A stretch of DNA of 64,000 nt, taken from positions 31,531,287 to 31,595,286 of the forward strand of contig JACBWW010000002.1 of the NCBI GenBank assembly GCA_020086605.1, read 5' to 3'. A model generated the notes under the pieces. The model did not search any database. It was given only the letters and a program-made list of their open reading frames with translations, and was not told the origin of the DNA. Positions 38,027-50,342 of the stretch are shown in pieces (position 1 is the stretch's first letter; each line of letters begins with the position of its first letter). The position numbers and the translations under genes are program-made. The stretch is from Lanius collurio (lineage: Eukaryota; Chordata; Aves; Passeriformes; Laniidae).

Positions 38027-38307
38027 GTGGTCTCTTCTCCCAGGTAAAAAGTAGCAAGAGGAGAAAAAAGGCCCTCAAGCTGCACCAGGGCAGATTGGAT
38101 GTTAGGAAATATTTCTTCACTGAAAAGGTAATCAGGCATTGCAACAGGCTGCATAGGGATGTGATGGAATCACCATCCCTGGAAATGTTCAAAAGACATG
38201 GATGTGGCATTAGGTGAAATAGTTTAGTGGTGAATATGGTGGTGCTGGATTAACATTTTGATTCAATGATCCTAGAGGTCTTTGGCAACCTTAATGATTC
38301 TATGTGT
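38027..38307 (+). mobile_element. CR1 LINE 3' part
   Basis: A plus-strand CR1 starting at 'tgtggtctcttctcccaggt' (ORF2 end). It continues with 'ggccctcaagctgcaccagg', 'gcagattggatgttaggaaa', 'tatttcttcactgaaaaggt', 'ggcattgcaacaggctgcat' and 'ggaatcaccatccctggaaa'. The UTR has 'atggtggtgctggattaaca' and 'gatcctagaggtctttggca', ending 'accttaatgattctatgtgt'. This is the same subfamily type as the 14700-15455 copy (both carry '..ttagaggtctttnccaaccttaatgattctatg'). 5' truncated. Confidence 0.94.
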
Positions 38308-40109
38308 TGAAGAGATACTTGAGGGCAGATGCCAGCAGAAATCCCCTTTGTACACATACATTTTTGTATGTTATGCAGGTGTCTGTTTACAAGTTATGCA
38401 TATATTTACCTATATATACACACATGTAAATATTTATAGGTGTACATATTGCATTCTGTGTCTTCAAGGATTTTATACTCTCCTGACTTACTCCAATGAA
38501 TTCACAAACTATGAAAGCAGAAGCAGGGCAGGAAGAAGCAGATTTATTTCAATGGCCTCTGATTTCTGTGCAGTTTCTTTTGCCTGTGAATACAGTCATC
38601 AGAACTTAAGTCTGCCTGAATTCATGACACCCATTGCTGCTGACAGCAGCAAGAAGCAGCCCTTGAGTGACTGCCAGCCAAACAAAGCACAGGATGAGCT
38701 TCCTGCCTGTACCTATGCGTGATCTCAAAAGATGTTAAAACGTTTCCGTATGAAAAGTTTTCAGTTAATTAAAACAAGGGCAGAGAGGAAAAGGTCTAAC
38801 TAGCAGAGTAGCTGCATCTCCTGGGCTTCCAGCAAGCCCAGATGCTTGTACAGACATGCATAAACTCTAAACCAATTTTTCATTAACAAAATTTTCTGTT
38901 CCAACTCCACTGATGCAGAGGTTTCCGCTTTCAGGCTCCTTGCTGTGTTGCAGAGCTTGTTATTAGTCATTATTCATCTGTCCTCAATTCAGTGATCAGA
39001 TCTATCATCTGCTGCTTTAGGAGGAGAGAATCTAGCCAAATTTACTGAGAGAAAAATATAAAGCAGGAAAACATAACCATTGCATGAAGTGCTTTTCCTG
39101 TGGGCTGCCAATCTCACCCTGACATCATGCAGATAAGAAATAATTTTCAATCAACAAAGACAGAGCCACTGCAGATGAAGCCTGAGACAAACAGAACAAA
39201 AAGTCATGCTGTCCTCATCCTCAGCAGAGCTGATCCTGAACACTTCTCGGAGATATGGGTGACTGCAAAGTACCATCTAATCAGAATTCCCACTAACATC
39301 CTTTATCATTTTTCCTCTTAGAATGTAAGCAGCTAAGGTGCAAATAGGAATATTAAGCCCTCTTGTTGAGGGACAGTTCCCCTCTGGAACAGCTACTTTT
39401 CTGGGGTGGAAAAGCTAGTGGCTGCTGATTACACTGAAAAAGAAGGAAAAAAACAAAGGCATGGGTCAGTATTGCATTTTATATGTACTGCTTCCAGCTG
39501 AGTGAAGTTCACAGTGAATAGGAAAGCTTATTCCTCATACAGGTAATTTCTGTGCAGCTTTGTAAGGCTTGAGTAAGCCTGAGTCTACATGTCTGTTGCT
39601 TCTGCTACAAGGATTACCTTTGTAGAAATCAAAACAACAAGACTGTGGTACAAATAGTGACCGAATTGTGACACACAGCCACCTTTGGGAGGATGATTCC
39701 AAGGGCTCTGCCTGGCCTTGGGAACATGGCCTCTGTTCCCCTTTGATTCTCCATGGCAAGCTGTGCAAAACATTTCATATGAAACAGCATGGCTTCTAAA
39801 ACAGACAGCTGGAAAACTGGGTGGCAATTTGATACAGGAGACATCTGCAGGTGATAAGGTCTTCTTGATATCATGGCTCATCTGACAGTGCCTATGCAAA
39901 GTGGCAATGTGCCCTGCATGAACGACCTCTATGTGTATGCATTGTGACCCAGAAGTGCAGAGATCTGGCATTAATAACAGTACAATCTGAGTATCGATTT
40001 ATGTCTGGCTAAAAAAGAGAAACAGATGAGTAAAAGTATTCTCATGTACCTAGATGATTAGAATAATGAAATGGAATATTGCAATGCAATGCAGTATTGC
40101 ATTTCATGT
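38308..40109. other. Unassigned noncoding sequence
   Basis: No gene or nameable repeat. AT-rich purine-pyrimidine patch (TATATA, CACA) at about 38395-38440. Minus frames at 39535-39971 overlap each other and show no domain. Confidence 0.55.
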
Positions 40110-40395
40110 CCCAGCCCAGGCTCAGGGAGGCCAGAGCTCACCCAGCCCAACCCCCAAGAGACTGGCCTAGGCCAGCCAAGGGGGCATTCTGGGATGTGGT
40201 GGCCAGGGCCAGCATAGGTGTTCCTGGGATGGTGTCTGCATTACTTGCGTCGGCCACAGGGCACTGGGTCTGTTTTTCCTCTCACTCCTGAGCAGTGCCT
40301 GGTAGTACAAGGCACACTGCCCTGGGCAAAGACCAGGAGGGAAGCTTGGGCCTGCTCTTGCCTTCCCTTCCACTGAGGCCCATTTCAGGCAGTTG
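40110..40395. other. GC-rich block beside a CR1
   Basis: Markedly more GC-rich than its surroundings, with many GGCC, CCAGG and CCCAG words but only a few CpGs, so it is not a CpG island. I do not recognise it. It sits directly upstream of the CR1 copy at 40438. It could be an unrecognised repeat or LTR fragment, an upstream part of the same insertion, or a local composition shift. Confidence 0.5.
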
Positions 40396-40437
40396 CTAAG
40401 AGCAGAGATTTGTGCTAGATATCAAAAGTAAAATTAA

Positions 40438-41142
40438 TCAGGGGTAACCATACACCAGTATAGTCTGGGGGCTGGCCTGCTCTAAAAGAGCTCTGTGGAG
40501 AAGGACCTAGGGATCCCAGTGGACAGCAAGTCATCCATGAGCCAGCAGTGTGGCCAAGAAGGCCTGTGGGGTGCATAAGGAGGAGCATTGCCAGCAGGTT
40601 GAGGGAGGTGATCCTGCCCCTCTGCTCAGCCCTGGTGAGGCACATCTGGAGTGCTGTGTCCAGTTCTGGGCTCCCCAGTACAAGAGAGACATGGAGCTGC
40701 TGGAGCAGGTCCAGTGGGCAGTAACAAAGATGGTTAAGGGACTGGAGGAGTTCTCTGCAGAAGGGACTTACGAGGAAAGGCTGAGGGAGCTGGGCCTGTT
40801 CAGCCTGGAGAGGACACAACTGGGAGGGGACATCATCAATGTCTATCAGTATCTGAAGTATGAAGATGATGTTTCCAGGCTGTGCTTGATCTGAGCGATA
40901 GGACAGGAGGCAAGGAGTAGGTACTGATGCACAGAAAGTTGCACCTGAACACAAGGAAAAACTTGTTTGCTGTGTGGGTGACCAAACACAGGTTGCCCAG
41001 AGAGGTTGTGGAGTCTCCCTCAACAGAGATATTCAAGAACTTCCTGTGCCATGTGCTCTAGGATTACCCTGCCTGAACAGAGAGGTTGGACCAGGTGACT
41101 CGCTGTGGTCCCTTCCAAGCTGCCCCATTTTGAGATTCTGTA
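40438..41142 (+). mobile_element. CR1 LINE, 5'-truncated 3' part
   Basis: A plus-strand CR1 copy of about 700 bp. Ordered matches are 'accatacaccagtatagtct' plus 'gggggctggcctgct', 'ctgtggagaaggacctaggg', 'catgagccagcagtgtggcc', 'ttgccagcaggttgagggag', 'gtgtccagttctgggctccc', 'gaggaaaggctgagggagct', 'gggcctgttcagcctggaga', 'acaggttgcccagagaggtt', 'gtggagtctccctcaacaga' and 'gaacagagaggttggaccag'. It ends near 'cattttgagattctgtaaaa'. The 3' end type ('ggttggaccaggtgact..tggtcccttccaa') is close to that of the 31470 copy and unlike the 14700 and 38027 copies. The minus-strand frame 40415-41023 (202 codons), the longest in the window, is antisense and not a gene. Confidence 0.96.
40550..40894 (+). 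pseudogene. CR1 ORF2 C-terminal remnant
   Basis: A 114-codon open stretch of the CR1 reverse transcriptase C-terminus. It starts in the AKKA block and runs briefly out of frame (about residues 8-30). It returns to frame at [20 protein letters not shown] and keeps [15 protein letters not shown]. The two frame changes and the absence of the catalytic RT core mean it cannot make a working protein. The methionine is incidental. Confidence 0.85.
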
Positions 41143-44100
41143 AAAAGTGATTCTGAGCTAGTCATAGACATAACAATGTGCATTGTGCATTATTTTGGCT
41201 CACCAAGAGCTGCTCAAACCAGATAAGGACATCTATTTCAGGGCACTGGTAATTTTTGGTGTGTCAGACATGGATCAGTGATCACAGCCATGTTAATCTG
41301 TGTTGGCTCACACATCACCATTAATCGATCTTACTATTTATTGGACTATAAAATAACTTACAAACTAAAATCCTTTTTATTTCCACATATTAAAAAACTA
41401 TTCATTTCTGGAACTCTTAGCAGGAAATGGTAATTAGCAAAGCCAGGATATGTTCAACAAAGGACAATAGGAATGACTGAGGGGATGGCATGGCTGCATT
41501 AATGAAAAATACTAACAACTGAACCTGAAAATAGTGAGCACAAACCTCCAGAGCAAACCCTCATCATATATGACAACACATACCTGCGTCTAAGTTCTAC
41601 AGAAAGCCTTAGTGCTTGGCCCAGCACCCCTCATTTTAAATGTATAAACTTCCAAAAAAGTTCAAATGCAGAGCCTGAAATGCCTTGTCATGAGGAACTG
41701 GGCAGAAAAACCAAGGCAAATGCTCCTGTATGTGGGAGGTGGATATGAAAGTAAATCTCTGCTGTTTTCAGCCAAGGGAGAGCTGGGTACCTGCCACTTT
41801 GCAAACCCACAGATTTCTGAGATTATCCTCTGATGAGCAGACGTTTTCTTTAAATAGCATGCTGCAAATTAACAGTTCTCAGAAAACTCCTCTGACAAGC
41901 CCCTGACAAAGTTTCTTCCTTAATGCTTGAGATGCTGACTTAATAGAGTGATGGAAAAGGTGGGGTCTGATACATTGGTTCCCACTAGGGCTAATAACCT
42001 CATGTGGCAACGTAAGAGTAGGAGATGCCATTCTTGCCATGTGAGAGAGAGTGGATAGGTTTTGAGCTCAGAGGCATCTGATTGTATAGATTTTCTCTGT
42101 TTCAAGGCATTTTTCAAGATGTTTCACCTTTTTTTTTTTTTTTGCTGTTCCAAGTGATGATAAATACAAATATGTCTGTGAAATAAAAATCAGGGCAAAC
42201 TCTTGGGTTTTCCCTCTCTTTGTCACAATGAATTAATTGAAATGTTAAAACAGAATATTTAGTTATACAATTCACAGAATCTCACATAAATTGACAAGGT
42301 TTTTTTTACTACCTGTTTAAAAATTTTAAATTTTTCAGAATGGACCTTTTCTGGCAAACAAGAATTAGTATTTCCGTATTAAAAATATTTCATTGGATAC
42401 TGACTGATAAGATACAATGTAGAAGAGGCTAAAACTGCATTTTTTTTAATGGAAACATTTTGTATTTTTTCAAACCAAAACGCACTAGTGCCTTCCAGAG
42501 AAAGAAGCAAGACCTCTACAGATAAACCAGTGTAATTCCATGTGTTTCAATGAAGCAGTGTGAATAATTCCAGCAGCAATCTTGTCCTTTTTGTCTAAAG
42601 CAGAATTTCCTGCCACAAATAGGTTGAAGCCTGGCTCTGTTAATACATCTTTCGTGTCTCCTTACATTTTTTCCATGTCAACCACTGTTACAAACTCTTG
42701 TCTTGAACTGTAATGATCATGTACTTCATCACAATGTTACTGCTGATTCTTCTCACTTTCTTTAATCAAAATGCCATTTAGCTTTTAAAAAGAAATTCCA
42801 TGGGCACTTACTCTGTCTGAGGAAGATCCCTGCACCACCTTTTGTAGTTTTGTCACAATGCTTTTCATTTACAAATAAGTACGAATTATGCTAAGCTTTG
42901 CTCTTTTATTCCTTTCACTTCCTCCCATTTTAGTTGCTCATTATATGATTGTGGGTGGGAGTGCCTTTGTTATTATTTTTCTCTGCAATGATCTCATGGA
43001 CCACTTTCCAATGACTGTGTCTCACAGCCTCACACCAGTCCATAACCTACAAGACGAGTCACTGTTGTGCAACACTGCAGTGCTGTTAGTCTTATTCCCT
43101 GTGGAATTTATTTTCTGTATTTTCTCTTTAATCAGGTTTTTCTTCATAACAGTAAAGCACCTAATTCCAAGGTATTTTGCTAGCTCTGTTCCACTGAGTT
43201 TTGGAGGATCTTTCTGGCACAAATGGCAGTGGAATGCTCTCCCTAATTGCAAGAGATATGTAAGTCTACCTATTCTCATAGAAAGGCAGAGAGATTAAAA
43301 ACTGCCATCAAATAATGTGTTTCGTCAAAAGTCTGAGCTGTGGCAATAAAATCTGTTCTTCCAAAGCTGTTTCCTTGATTGTTGTTTCCCATGTGCAAAA
43401 ACATATGTTATCAGCTGAAAAATAATGCAAAAATAACAATTATTGTAAGAAGAAAATACTTTGGCAAAGGAATACCTTCTTGTAGCACAGTCATAGCATA
43501 TTGCAAAGAACAGTAGGACAGGGCTTTCTGGAAGGTTTCTTTGGCAGTTGTATTGTTATAAGCTCTGAGGACCTCTTGAGTCTGCAGGCTTCAAGATGTC
43601 CTTGAGGCATGTGCAGGTGGAGTAATTCAGGGCTGTAGGCTGTGAAGGTAGAATGGAGCACACGTGAGAGCAGTCGTTTGCCCAGGGGCATTGCAGCCCA
43701 CGTACCAAAGACTACTCTAACTATACTGCCCTGCTTCTTGGAATATCGGTCCCTAAATAGGAAAATAGGAACTGAGGACTTCTGAGAACCTTGTGAATCT
43801 TTTGCTTTAGTACTTACTAGGATGCTGGTGGAACCCAGTGCCTTTGTTTCTCTGGATATGTGGTGGATATAGATATGGATATGGATCTGGCTCCATTCTT
43901 CATACCACTATTGGATCTCAACTCAATCTTGGTCTCTTTTGTGCTAGCTTTTGTCCTCTTAAGTACCTCCTGCTGTGGGAATCACTATCTACTGGCATTT
44001 TTCCCTCACATTCCCTAGTAGGATGCTTTCTTCATGTTATTTTCTGTGTCTTTTAAATGTAAGAGCTGGGATGAGAAAATTCACTTTGCAATAGATGTAC

Positions 44101-45279
44101 ACTGGGGAGCTCTAGGAGAGTCATAGTTAGCATCTGAAATAAAAAGAATCTGAAGGAGAAAACAGGGCAAAAAATGGAAAACAAAAAATCTATACTTACT
44201 GTATTTAACATCAGTTGTACTGCAGCTGCAATTATCCTCAAGAGTACATTAGAAATCTCGGGACATTGAATTACAAACACATAATTCAGGCCCATTCTTG
44301 TAAATGGGCCTCACTGTGATATTTGCATGTTAATGCTCCCAAAGCTCATCACTGCTCTAGTTTATTGAAAATGGCTAGCTCTCTAGAAGAAAAACTAGAT
44401 GATATTTATCTGTAAATATTTATTTCAAGATGTATATCCTTTATTTAGAAACAACCAAAAAAATACAGCATTTAGTGAATTCACTAATAACAAAACAAGT
44501 AGAAGCAAAGAGTTTGTCTTTTCCTCTGAAATCTGAGTCCCAAGAGCAGGACCTTTATTTGGTATCCCTGTCCAATGTCCAGTGTTAATGGTTTTCAACA
44601 GCAAAGTGTGCATTGATATCATCCTATTCTTACTCAAAAACCCCCTCTCATTCAACACAACATATGGAAAATATCCTGCAGTTCAATGGTGTCAAGGTAT
44701 ATCTTTGTCAAAAACTTTTTGAAATATGCATCATCAGGGTTTCAGTTTTTTTTTATTCACTTGACTGAATAATTCCACAGTACCTAAAGAAAAACATGGA
44801 CCCTTGCTCCCACCTCCATGGGAATGCAGGCTAATGATGTTCTTGAAGGCGATGACACAGTGGTTGTCAGTTTGTCCTTAAGCCCAGACTTCAGCTGCCT
44901 CTTTACCGTGGTGAGGCCAGAGCCAGTAAGGCTCAATCAGTTCCAGCATTAGCCTCGATCAGACCTCTTGTAAATTATCTTTCAAACTAGCACAGAGAAA
45001 TAGGATCATCTATCATAATGTACCTTAGTTTGAACGGAGAAGACTTTAGAAAATTAATTTACTACGGTGCTGAAGATAGAACAGAGACACTTTAGGTTGC
45101 ACTAAGTTTTATTTTAATTAATAGCACAAACTCATCTCAGTAACAAGACACTGCCTGAGCTCATTTCTTCACCTGTTGATCTTCATTGAGCTCCCAAATG
45201 AGCCAGGTCAATAGGAACAGACACAGTATAAGTACTTTTTGATATAACATCCCTGTTTTATTTATTTTTTTCATAACTC
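41143..45279. other. Unassigned noncoding sequence
   Basis: About 4.1 kb without a nameable repeat. T run of 15 at 42129-42143. A plus frame of 136 codons at 42888-43298 is hydrophobic but matches no family I know. Its start context and neighbours give no support, so it is probably chance. Confidence 0.55.
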
Positions 45280-45385
45280 AAGGACAGGTTGAGTGGGGCT
45301 TTGAGGAACCTGGGCTAGTAGCAGGTGTCCTTGCCTATGGCAGGGATATTGGAACTAGATGTTAAGAAGATCTTGGAAGGTTTTG
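45280..45385 (+). mobile_element. Short CR1 LINE 3' tail
   Basis: A 5'-truncated CR1 3' UTR, about 105 bp. 'aaggacaggttgagtggggc' plus 'tttgaggaacctgggctagt' corresponds to 'aaggccaggttggacggggctttgagcaacctggtctagtg'. 'gtgtccttgcctatggcagg' and 'ggaactagatg' correspond to 'ggtgtccctgcccatggcagggggttggaactagatga'. It closes with 'gatcttggaaggt' and has lost its terminal ATTCTATGA repeat. Same end type as the 19053 copy. Confidence 0.88.
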
Positions 45386-46616
45386 TTGTGAAGATCTTAT
45401 TCTTGGATGACAGTCATGACAGACAAACACAAAACTCCTTTATGCTTGTAGTGTGTAATCTCCCATTTTTTCTTAGACTTTTACCTATCCAACACAATAG
45501 ATCCTTCTTTTGAAGGCTGATTTTTTATTACAAAGTCTGTACAAACTGAACAATAAATCGTCTAAAACATTTTGCAAGCAATTGTAAAGCACTACTGCCA
45601 GCTACTGTAGTTGTAAGATGAGAACGTCAAAGATCTTAAATTCAAGTTCACTTTAAATCTGTATCCTTTTTCTGCAGTAGTTTCAGCTCCTTGGCTCTAA
45701 TTATGCAGCTTTTTACTTTAAAAATACGTCATTGGTTTATTTATGTATACCACTTTGTATTGTGTTAAACAGAAGAAAGCCAAGTCCCACAGCCAATCTA
45801 CAGTGATTAGTTTTAGACTTGAGACACATGTTCACAAACAAAGTGCACACAGCTGTATAACAGCATGTGTTCTATTCTTTCACGTCCTTGGGCAGCTGCC
45901 TCAGCAGCCCTGCAACTCCCATTTAGTATGATATTATGGTGGTTTGATGCATTGTTTTCTCAGATCGGCCACAGAAAACCAATAAAGCAAATGAGTACTT
46001 TACATGCTTAAGAGCATTCCAGATGAATGAAACACAGAGCAGTCTCCATACTTCAGTCTCTGTACTTCATTAAATTAACAAACATGTTTATCTATGGGGA
46101 AAAAAAAAGAGACTAGAGAAAGAGTCAAGCAAAGGAAAAGAGTTGCCATAGAATCTTAACACACCAACGTTTGCAGGGAAAAGTCACCTTGCTTTAGCCT
46201 CTCTAGCTTTCTTTTCTCCTTCCTTGCTCTAAAATTAGACACATCCATTTCAAAGAGCCATCTGGGCAATCCTAAGGAAAGCAAGAGAGACCAGACCTGA
46301 CATTCTCTGAAACTCAGTAAGCTGGAGGAAAAGTATTTTCTCCTTCTCTTTCTGATTTGAAGAATAAAGCAAAGAGAGTCAAGAGAAGCTCCTATTGTGA
46401 AGCATAATAGGGAATGTCATTGCAGCTTTTCCTGAGATGATTCAAAGAGCTTTTTCTACCAGCATGCATCTACATTTGCTTTGTAACAGAGTGGCAGCCA
46501 GTAGGTTAAATGCTTAACATAAGTCTGTGATTCAGCAAGCAACCTCCATTCAGAAAATATACTGAGGCTTAAACTCTGCTATATTAATGATTTCTCTGTT
46601 AGGCTCTCTGTTATTA
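45386..46616. other. Unassigned noncoding sequence
   Basis: No gene or repeat recognised. Confidence 0.55.
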
Positions 46617-47139
46617 TCACCTCTAATACTGGGAGCAGTTTTGGGCATGACAATATAAGAAAGCTTTTAGAAAGCATCCAAAGAAGGGCCACAGAGATGT
46701 TGAAGTGTCTCTTGAGGGAAAGCCATATGAGTTGCTGCTGAGGTCACTTGGTCTGTTCACCCTGGAGAGAGGGAGACTAAGGGGAGACCTCATTGCTGTC
46801 AACAACTTCCCCATGAGGGGAAGTGCAGAGGCACACACACTGATCTCTGTGGTCGCCAGTGACAGAACTCAAGGGAGTGTCATGGAACTGTGTCAGGGGA
46901 GGTTTAGGCTGGATATCAGGAAAAGATTCTACAGCCAGAGGGTGGTTGGGCACTGGAACAGGCTCCCCAGGGAAATGGTAGCAGCAGCAAATGTGACAGT
47001 TCAGAAAGTGGTTGGACAATGCTCTCAGGCACATGGTGTGACTCTTGGGGCTGTCCTGCGCATGGCTGGGACATGGACTTTGATGGTCCTTGAGGATCCC
47101 TTCCAACTCAGGATATTCCATCATTCTATGTCTCTATGT
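46617..47139 (+). mobile_element. CR1 LINE (CR1-X-like), 3' part
   Basis: A plus-strand CR1 copy of about 520 bp. It matches the pattern I associate with CR1-X: 'gagcagttttgggcatgaca' plus 'atataagaaag', 'gctgctgaggtcacttggtc', 'tgttcaccctggagagaggg', 'aggggagacctcattgctgt', 'ctgtgtcaggggaggtttag', 'gctggatatcaggaaaagat', 'gagggtggttgggcactgga', 'acaggctccccagggaaatg' and 'gacaatgctctcaggcacat'. The ending 'gatggtccttgaggatccct' plus 'tccaactcaggatattcc' is distinct from every other CR1 end in this window. The tail is ATCATTCTATGTCTCTATG. The subfamily name is from memory; the CR1 assignment itself is firm. Confidence 0.93.
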
Positions 47140-47193
47140 GTATTTTCTCTCCTGAACAGGAATCCTAGAGCCCAAAATACTGAGTTTATTTAG
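46705..47193 (+). pseudogene. CR1 ORF2 C-terminal remnant, frameshifted
   Basis: A 162-codon open frame. Its first two thirds are CR1 RT C-terminus: SLGLFTLERGRLRGDLIAVN, then CQGRFRLDIRKRFYSQRVVG and HWNRLPREM. Near residue 100 a small indel shifts the frame, so the normal ORF2 stop is skipped and translation runs on into UTR-derived and flanking sequence. The length is therefore an artefact and not a sign of function. Confidence 0.85.
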
Positions 47194-48289
47194 CATCTTA
47201 CACATAAGTACAGGAATGACTTAACTGTAGGTATCCTAAGGTGAAAGGAACAGTGAGGCAAAGTATCCCATGTATTTCTGAGGTTGACAGATTTGAGCAT
47301 ATTTTTTTGCCAGGACAATCTTCTGCCCTCTTAGTCTAAAAAGCCATGATAATTTTTCATGTTCACTCTTACCTTTCCTATTTATGTTAAAGAATAACTT
47401 TCTGTGATGAGCACATATAATTTCAGTGAGCAAACTCTGTAATAAAATAGCACTCCAACTGAATTAAAGAAAATGACCCAAACCCTCTAGAAGGAGATAA
47501 CCAAAGAGTTGAATAGAGGATGACAGGCAGCTGCTGTGGAAAGCAATATGTAGGCTGGACATCAGGGGCCATTTGTAGCTTAGAAACCTCTCAGACTTCT
47601 TTAGACACAGACAGAATAAAAAGAGAAGGGTTTTGCTAAGAATTTCTATAGCCAGTTGGTCAAACTCATTGAGAATAGAGTTTACAATGCTTGAGAGAGG
47701 GAATAAAATCAGAATGCATAGAAAATACCCCGGTTGCTTTTTGCCCACCAAATACTGGTCCTCATTGAATGGTTCATTGGTTGGTTTAACTGGCATTATG
47801 AAATGTAGGATTCGATTGCCTTTCTACCTAACTACAATGGTTAACAGCTTGTCTGGTCCTTTTTTAAAACAAGTCACATTAATTGCCTTAACTTCAGTGG
47901 CATTTCCCCAGTTCTTTCCTGCATTCCAATTTCTGGGTTTGCTTAGGTTCATTTTTTTCTCAATTTCTCCCTTTTCTGCCCCTCAGCTATTCATATTAAG
48001 AAGAAAGTATTTTTCTTTGAATCATTCTCATTTTTAAATATTTCCTATAAATCTTCCTACAAATATTTCAAGAAGTTCCCTTCCAGCATCAACAATCATC
48101 AATACCCATGAATCCCAGGTCCCTAATTCTGTCCCTCCCCTCCCCTTCTCCCCTTATACTTTGAGTATCATTCCTCATGCTGTGTGTAACCCAAGTAGTT
48201 TTAACTGTGCCCATCATCTGGCTCTGGTCTGCTTATGCTGGCTCCTCCATTTCTTTCTCCACTAGAGCAGCTGCTGGGTTTAGAGACTG
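47140..48289. other. Unassigned noncoding sequence
   Basis: No gene or certain repeat. Frames at 47464-47796 (-) and 47633-48037 (+) overlap and lack domains. The part from about 48050 may be the decayed 3' portion of the antisense LINE that follows, but I cannot show it. Confidence 0.5.
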
Positions 48290-48732
48290 TTAGTGACTTT
48301 GATTTTTGTATTGTGTCAATGTACAATATTTCCTGCTTATCACAGATAAATTTAATCTGCCGCCTTGCTGCCTAGAGCTCTAATGACTTTAAGTACATAT
48401 GGGAAATTTCACAATCCTCTGCAGACTGTTATTAATTGAAATAACTTAACCTTTACCACTTCTCAATAACTTACTGTCTATTTCTTTTACGGGCTTAGTT
48501 ACATGTTAAAAAATTTTGGGCCCAATATTGATCTCTAGGACACTTCTGTATTGACCGTCTTTCAAGCTCATAAATATTCATTTTGTGACTTAGATTTTAA
48601 CATACTACCAAGTTTCCAATATTATATAGCCATCTGACACTAGTGGTATTTTTATTTTAAATCTATACCATTATTTTTTTTAGGAATGATCATACTAATT
48701 TTCTGAAAAGTCCTGAGCCAGTGTTATTTGTA
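48290..48732 (-). mobile_element. Ancient CR1/L3-like LINE, antisense RT
   Basis: A minus-strand relic of an old CR1/L3-type LINE, recognised from the antisense pattern common in sauropsid genomes. 'gactttgatttttgtattgt' plus 'gtcaatgtacaatatttcct' comes first, then 'gataaatttaatctgccgcc' with 'ttgctgcc'. 'cacaatcctctgcagactgt', 'aaataacttaacc' and 'gggcccaatattgatctcta' plus 'ggacacttctgta' follow; the last matches 'ggnccnagtacngatccttgggg(g)ac', antisense to the RT motif that follows the YADD region. Then come 'ccaagtttccaatattatat', similar to 'aaccagttnccaatccat', and 'gaatgatcatac..ttttctgaaaagtcc', similar to '..tcatgtggtac..'. There is no open frame. The ordered blocks over about 440 bp make the call fairly safe. 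Confidence 0.68.
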
Positions 48733-50342
48733 TGTAGTTTTTAATTAGTTAAAGAAAAAACAATAAAAATGCATGGTATAGAACAAAATACTGTCTTTAT
48801 TAGCAGGATTACATATTTTTTTTCCCTACTGCTTAGCAGTTTGAATTGTAAGATCGGTAAGTATTTTAAGAAGGAAATAAAATAAAAGCTATTCCAGTTC
48901 ACTGATGTGGAAACTGGTACACACTTTACCTAAAGTTGCAGAGTTAGAGGTAGAGCTGGAGGGCTTCCAAATTCTCGTTGCCTCTCCAGCAAGGTGTGCT
49001 GCCTCTCATGCTGGCACATCACCTCTCTCCTTGTTACAGAACCCTGGCTGTTGCAAGATATAATTTCTTGTGAATGCCTCTGATCTTGTGTTAGTGACCA
49101 TCCAAAAGTGGTATCAAGAAATGGAGTGATGCACCCAAAGAAAAGGTAACTGATGTGTTAACTTGGAAGACACTCAGCTCCCAAGGGAAGTGGATTGCTT
49201 TTTTTTTTTTTTTTTGTTAGGGAAAAGATAAGTATCAATATGAAGTAATTTTATTTAACTCTGGGTAATAGTTTGATTTGGTATAACTGAGAAAGAAAGT
49301 GAAATTAGCTGGACTGTTAGAATAGATTTGTAAGTAAATGAATGACCTTTGGAAGCAAAATTGTGATTCATACAAAATGAATGTTTCCATTTTCTTTTAC
49401 TTCAAAATATTTCTCATAATGGAATGTTTTGCAGGAAACAATCACATTCAAGAAAATCTGTGTGTCTTCAAAAAAATATTGTGCAGAAAATGAGTGAAAG
49501 AAAAGAAAGGGTTCATAGGAATGAAACATATTCAGCTATATAAGGAGCAACATACATACGATTTTTTAGACACATAAGATAACTCCCCAGGGCCTTTTAG
49601 AATCCCCCACACATACTTGTATCACCCTGGCTAGAGGAGGAGTGATTGGTACTAACTATAGACAATGTAACATACATTTAGGCAGTACTGAGTCCAGGAG
49701 AGGGATATGATTTCTGTTCAGGGATCAATGTTTTTTCCTCAATGATGTATGAGCATATACTTAATTTGCTTCTTAGGTGCAAATTGTGTTCCAAACTACT
49801 ATTTAATTCTGTAGGATGTTTTTGATTTGTTTCCTTTTTCTCGCCCCCTCTTGCCAGCTGCCATTGCACATTGAGAACCAGGATAGTTTTCCAGAGATGA
49901 GGGTGATGCTTATTGTTTTGGAAACTGGCCAGGATCCATGGTGGCTAAGAGACACAGGATCATTCAATTGGGTTTTAAAGCCTTATTTTAGAGACAGGAA
50001 TCACAAGACTTCCTGTTTATCTTGCTTTTTGTATTTTCATGCAAAATGAGTCATTGCCAGCTCTACCAGCTAAAACAGAGTGCAAGATGCCCCCTGAACT
50101 TGTTGAAGAAAAAGATACTTGTTTTCCCCTGAAAACAACATGGGGGATGTATGACACCAGTGAAAAGATGGTAGCCTAAACTTGCTATCATATCTGCACT
50201 GTTGTGGTCTAGCAAATATGGTAATTATATCTGCAAACATAGCTCAACAGGGGCATCAAGGTGTATCAACAGGCAGCATATGAGTTCTTTGGAGTTAAAG
50301 GCTGTGTTGTACCTTGGGCTGACTTACATTTGTGACTATAGG
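48733..50342. other. Unassigned noncoding sequence
   Basis: No gene or nameable repeat. T run of 17 at 49199-49215. Confidence 0.55.

Noticed and set aside
40415..41023. Longest open frame in the window (202 codons, minus strand)
   Set aside because: Exactly antisense to the plus-strand CR1 copy; the sense strand carries the LINE ORF2 blocks.
42888..43298. 136-codon hydrophobic plus-strand frame
   Set aside because: Hydrophobicity follows from T-rich DNA; no family match, splice context or promoter seen.
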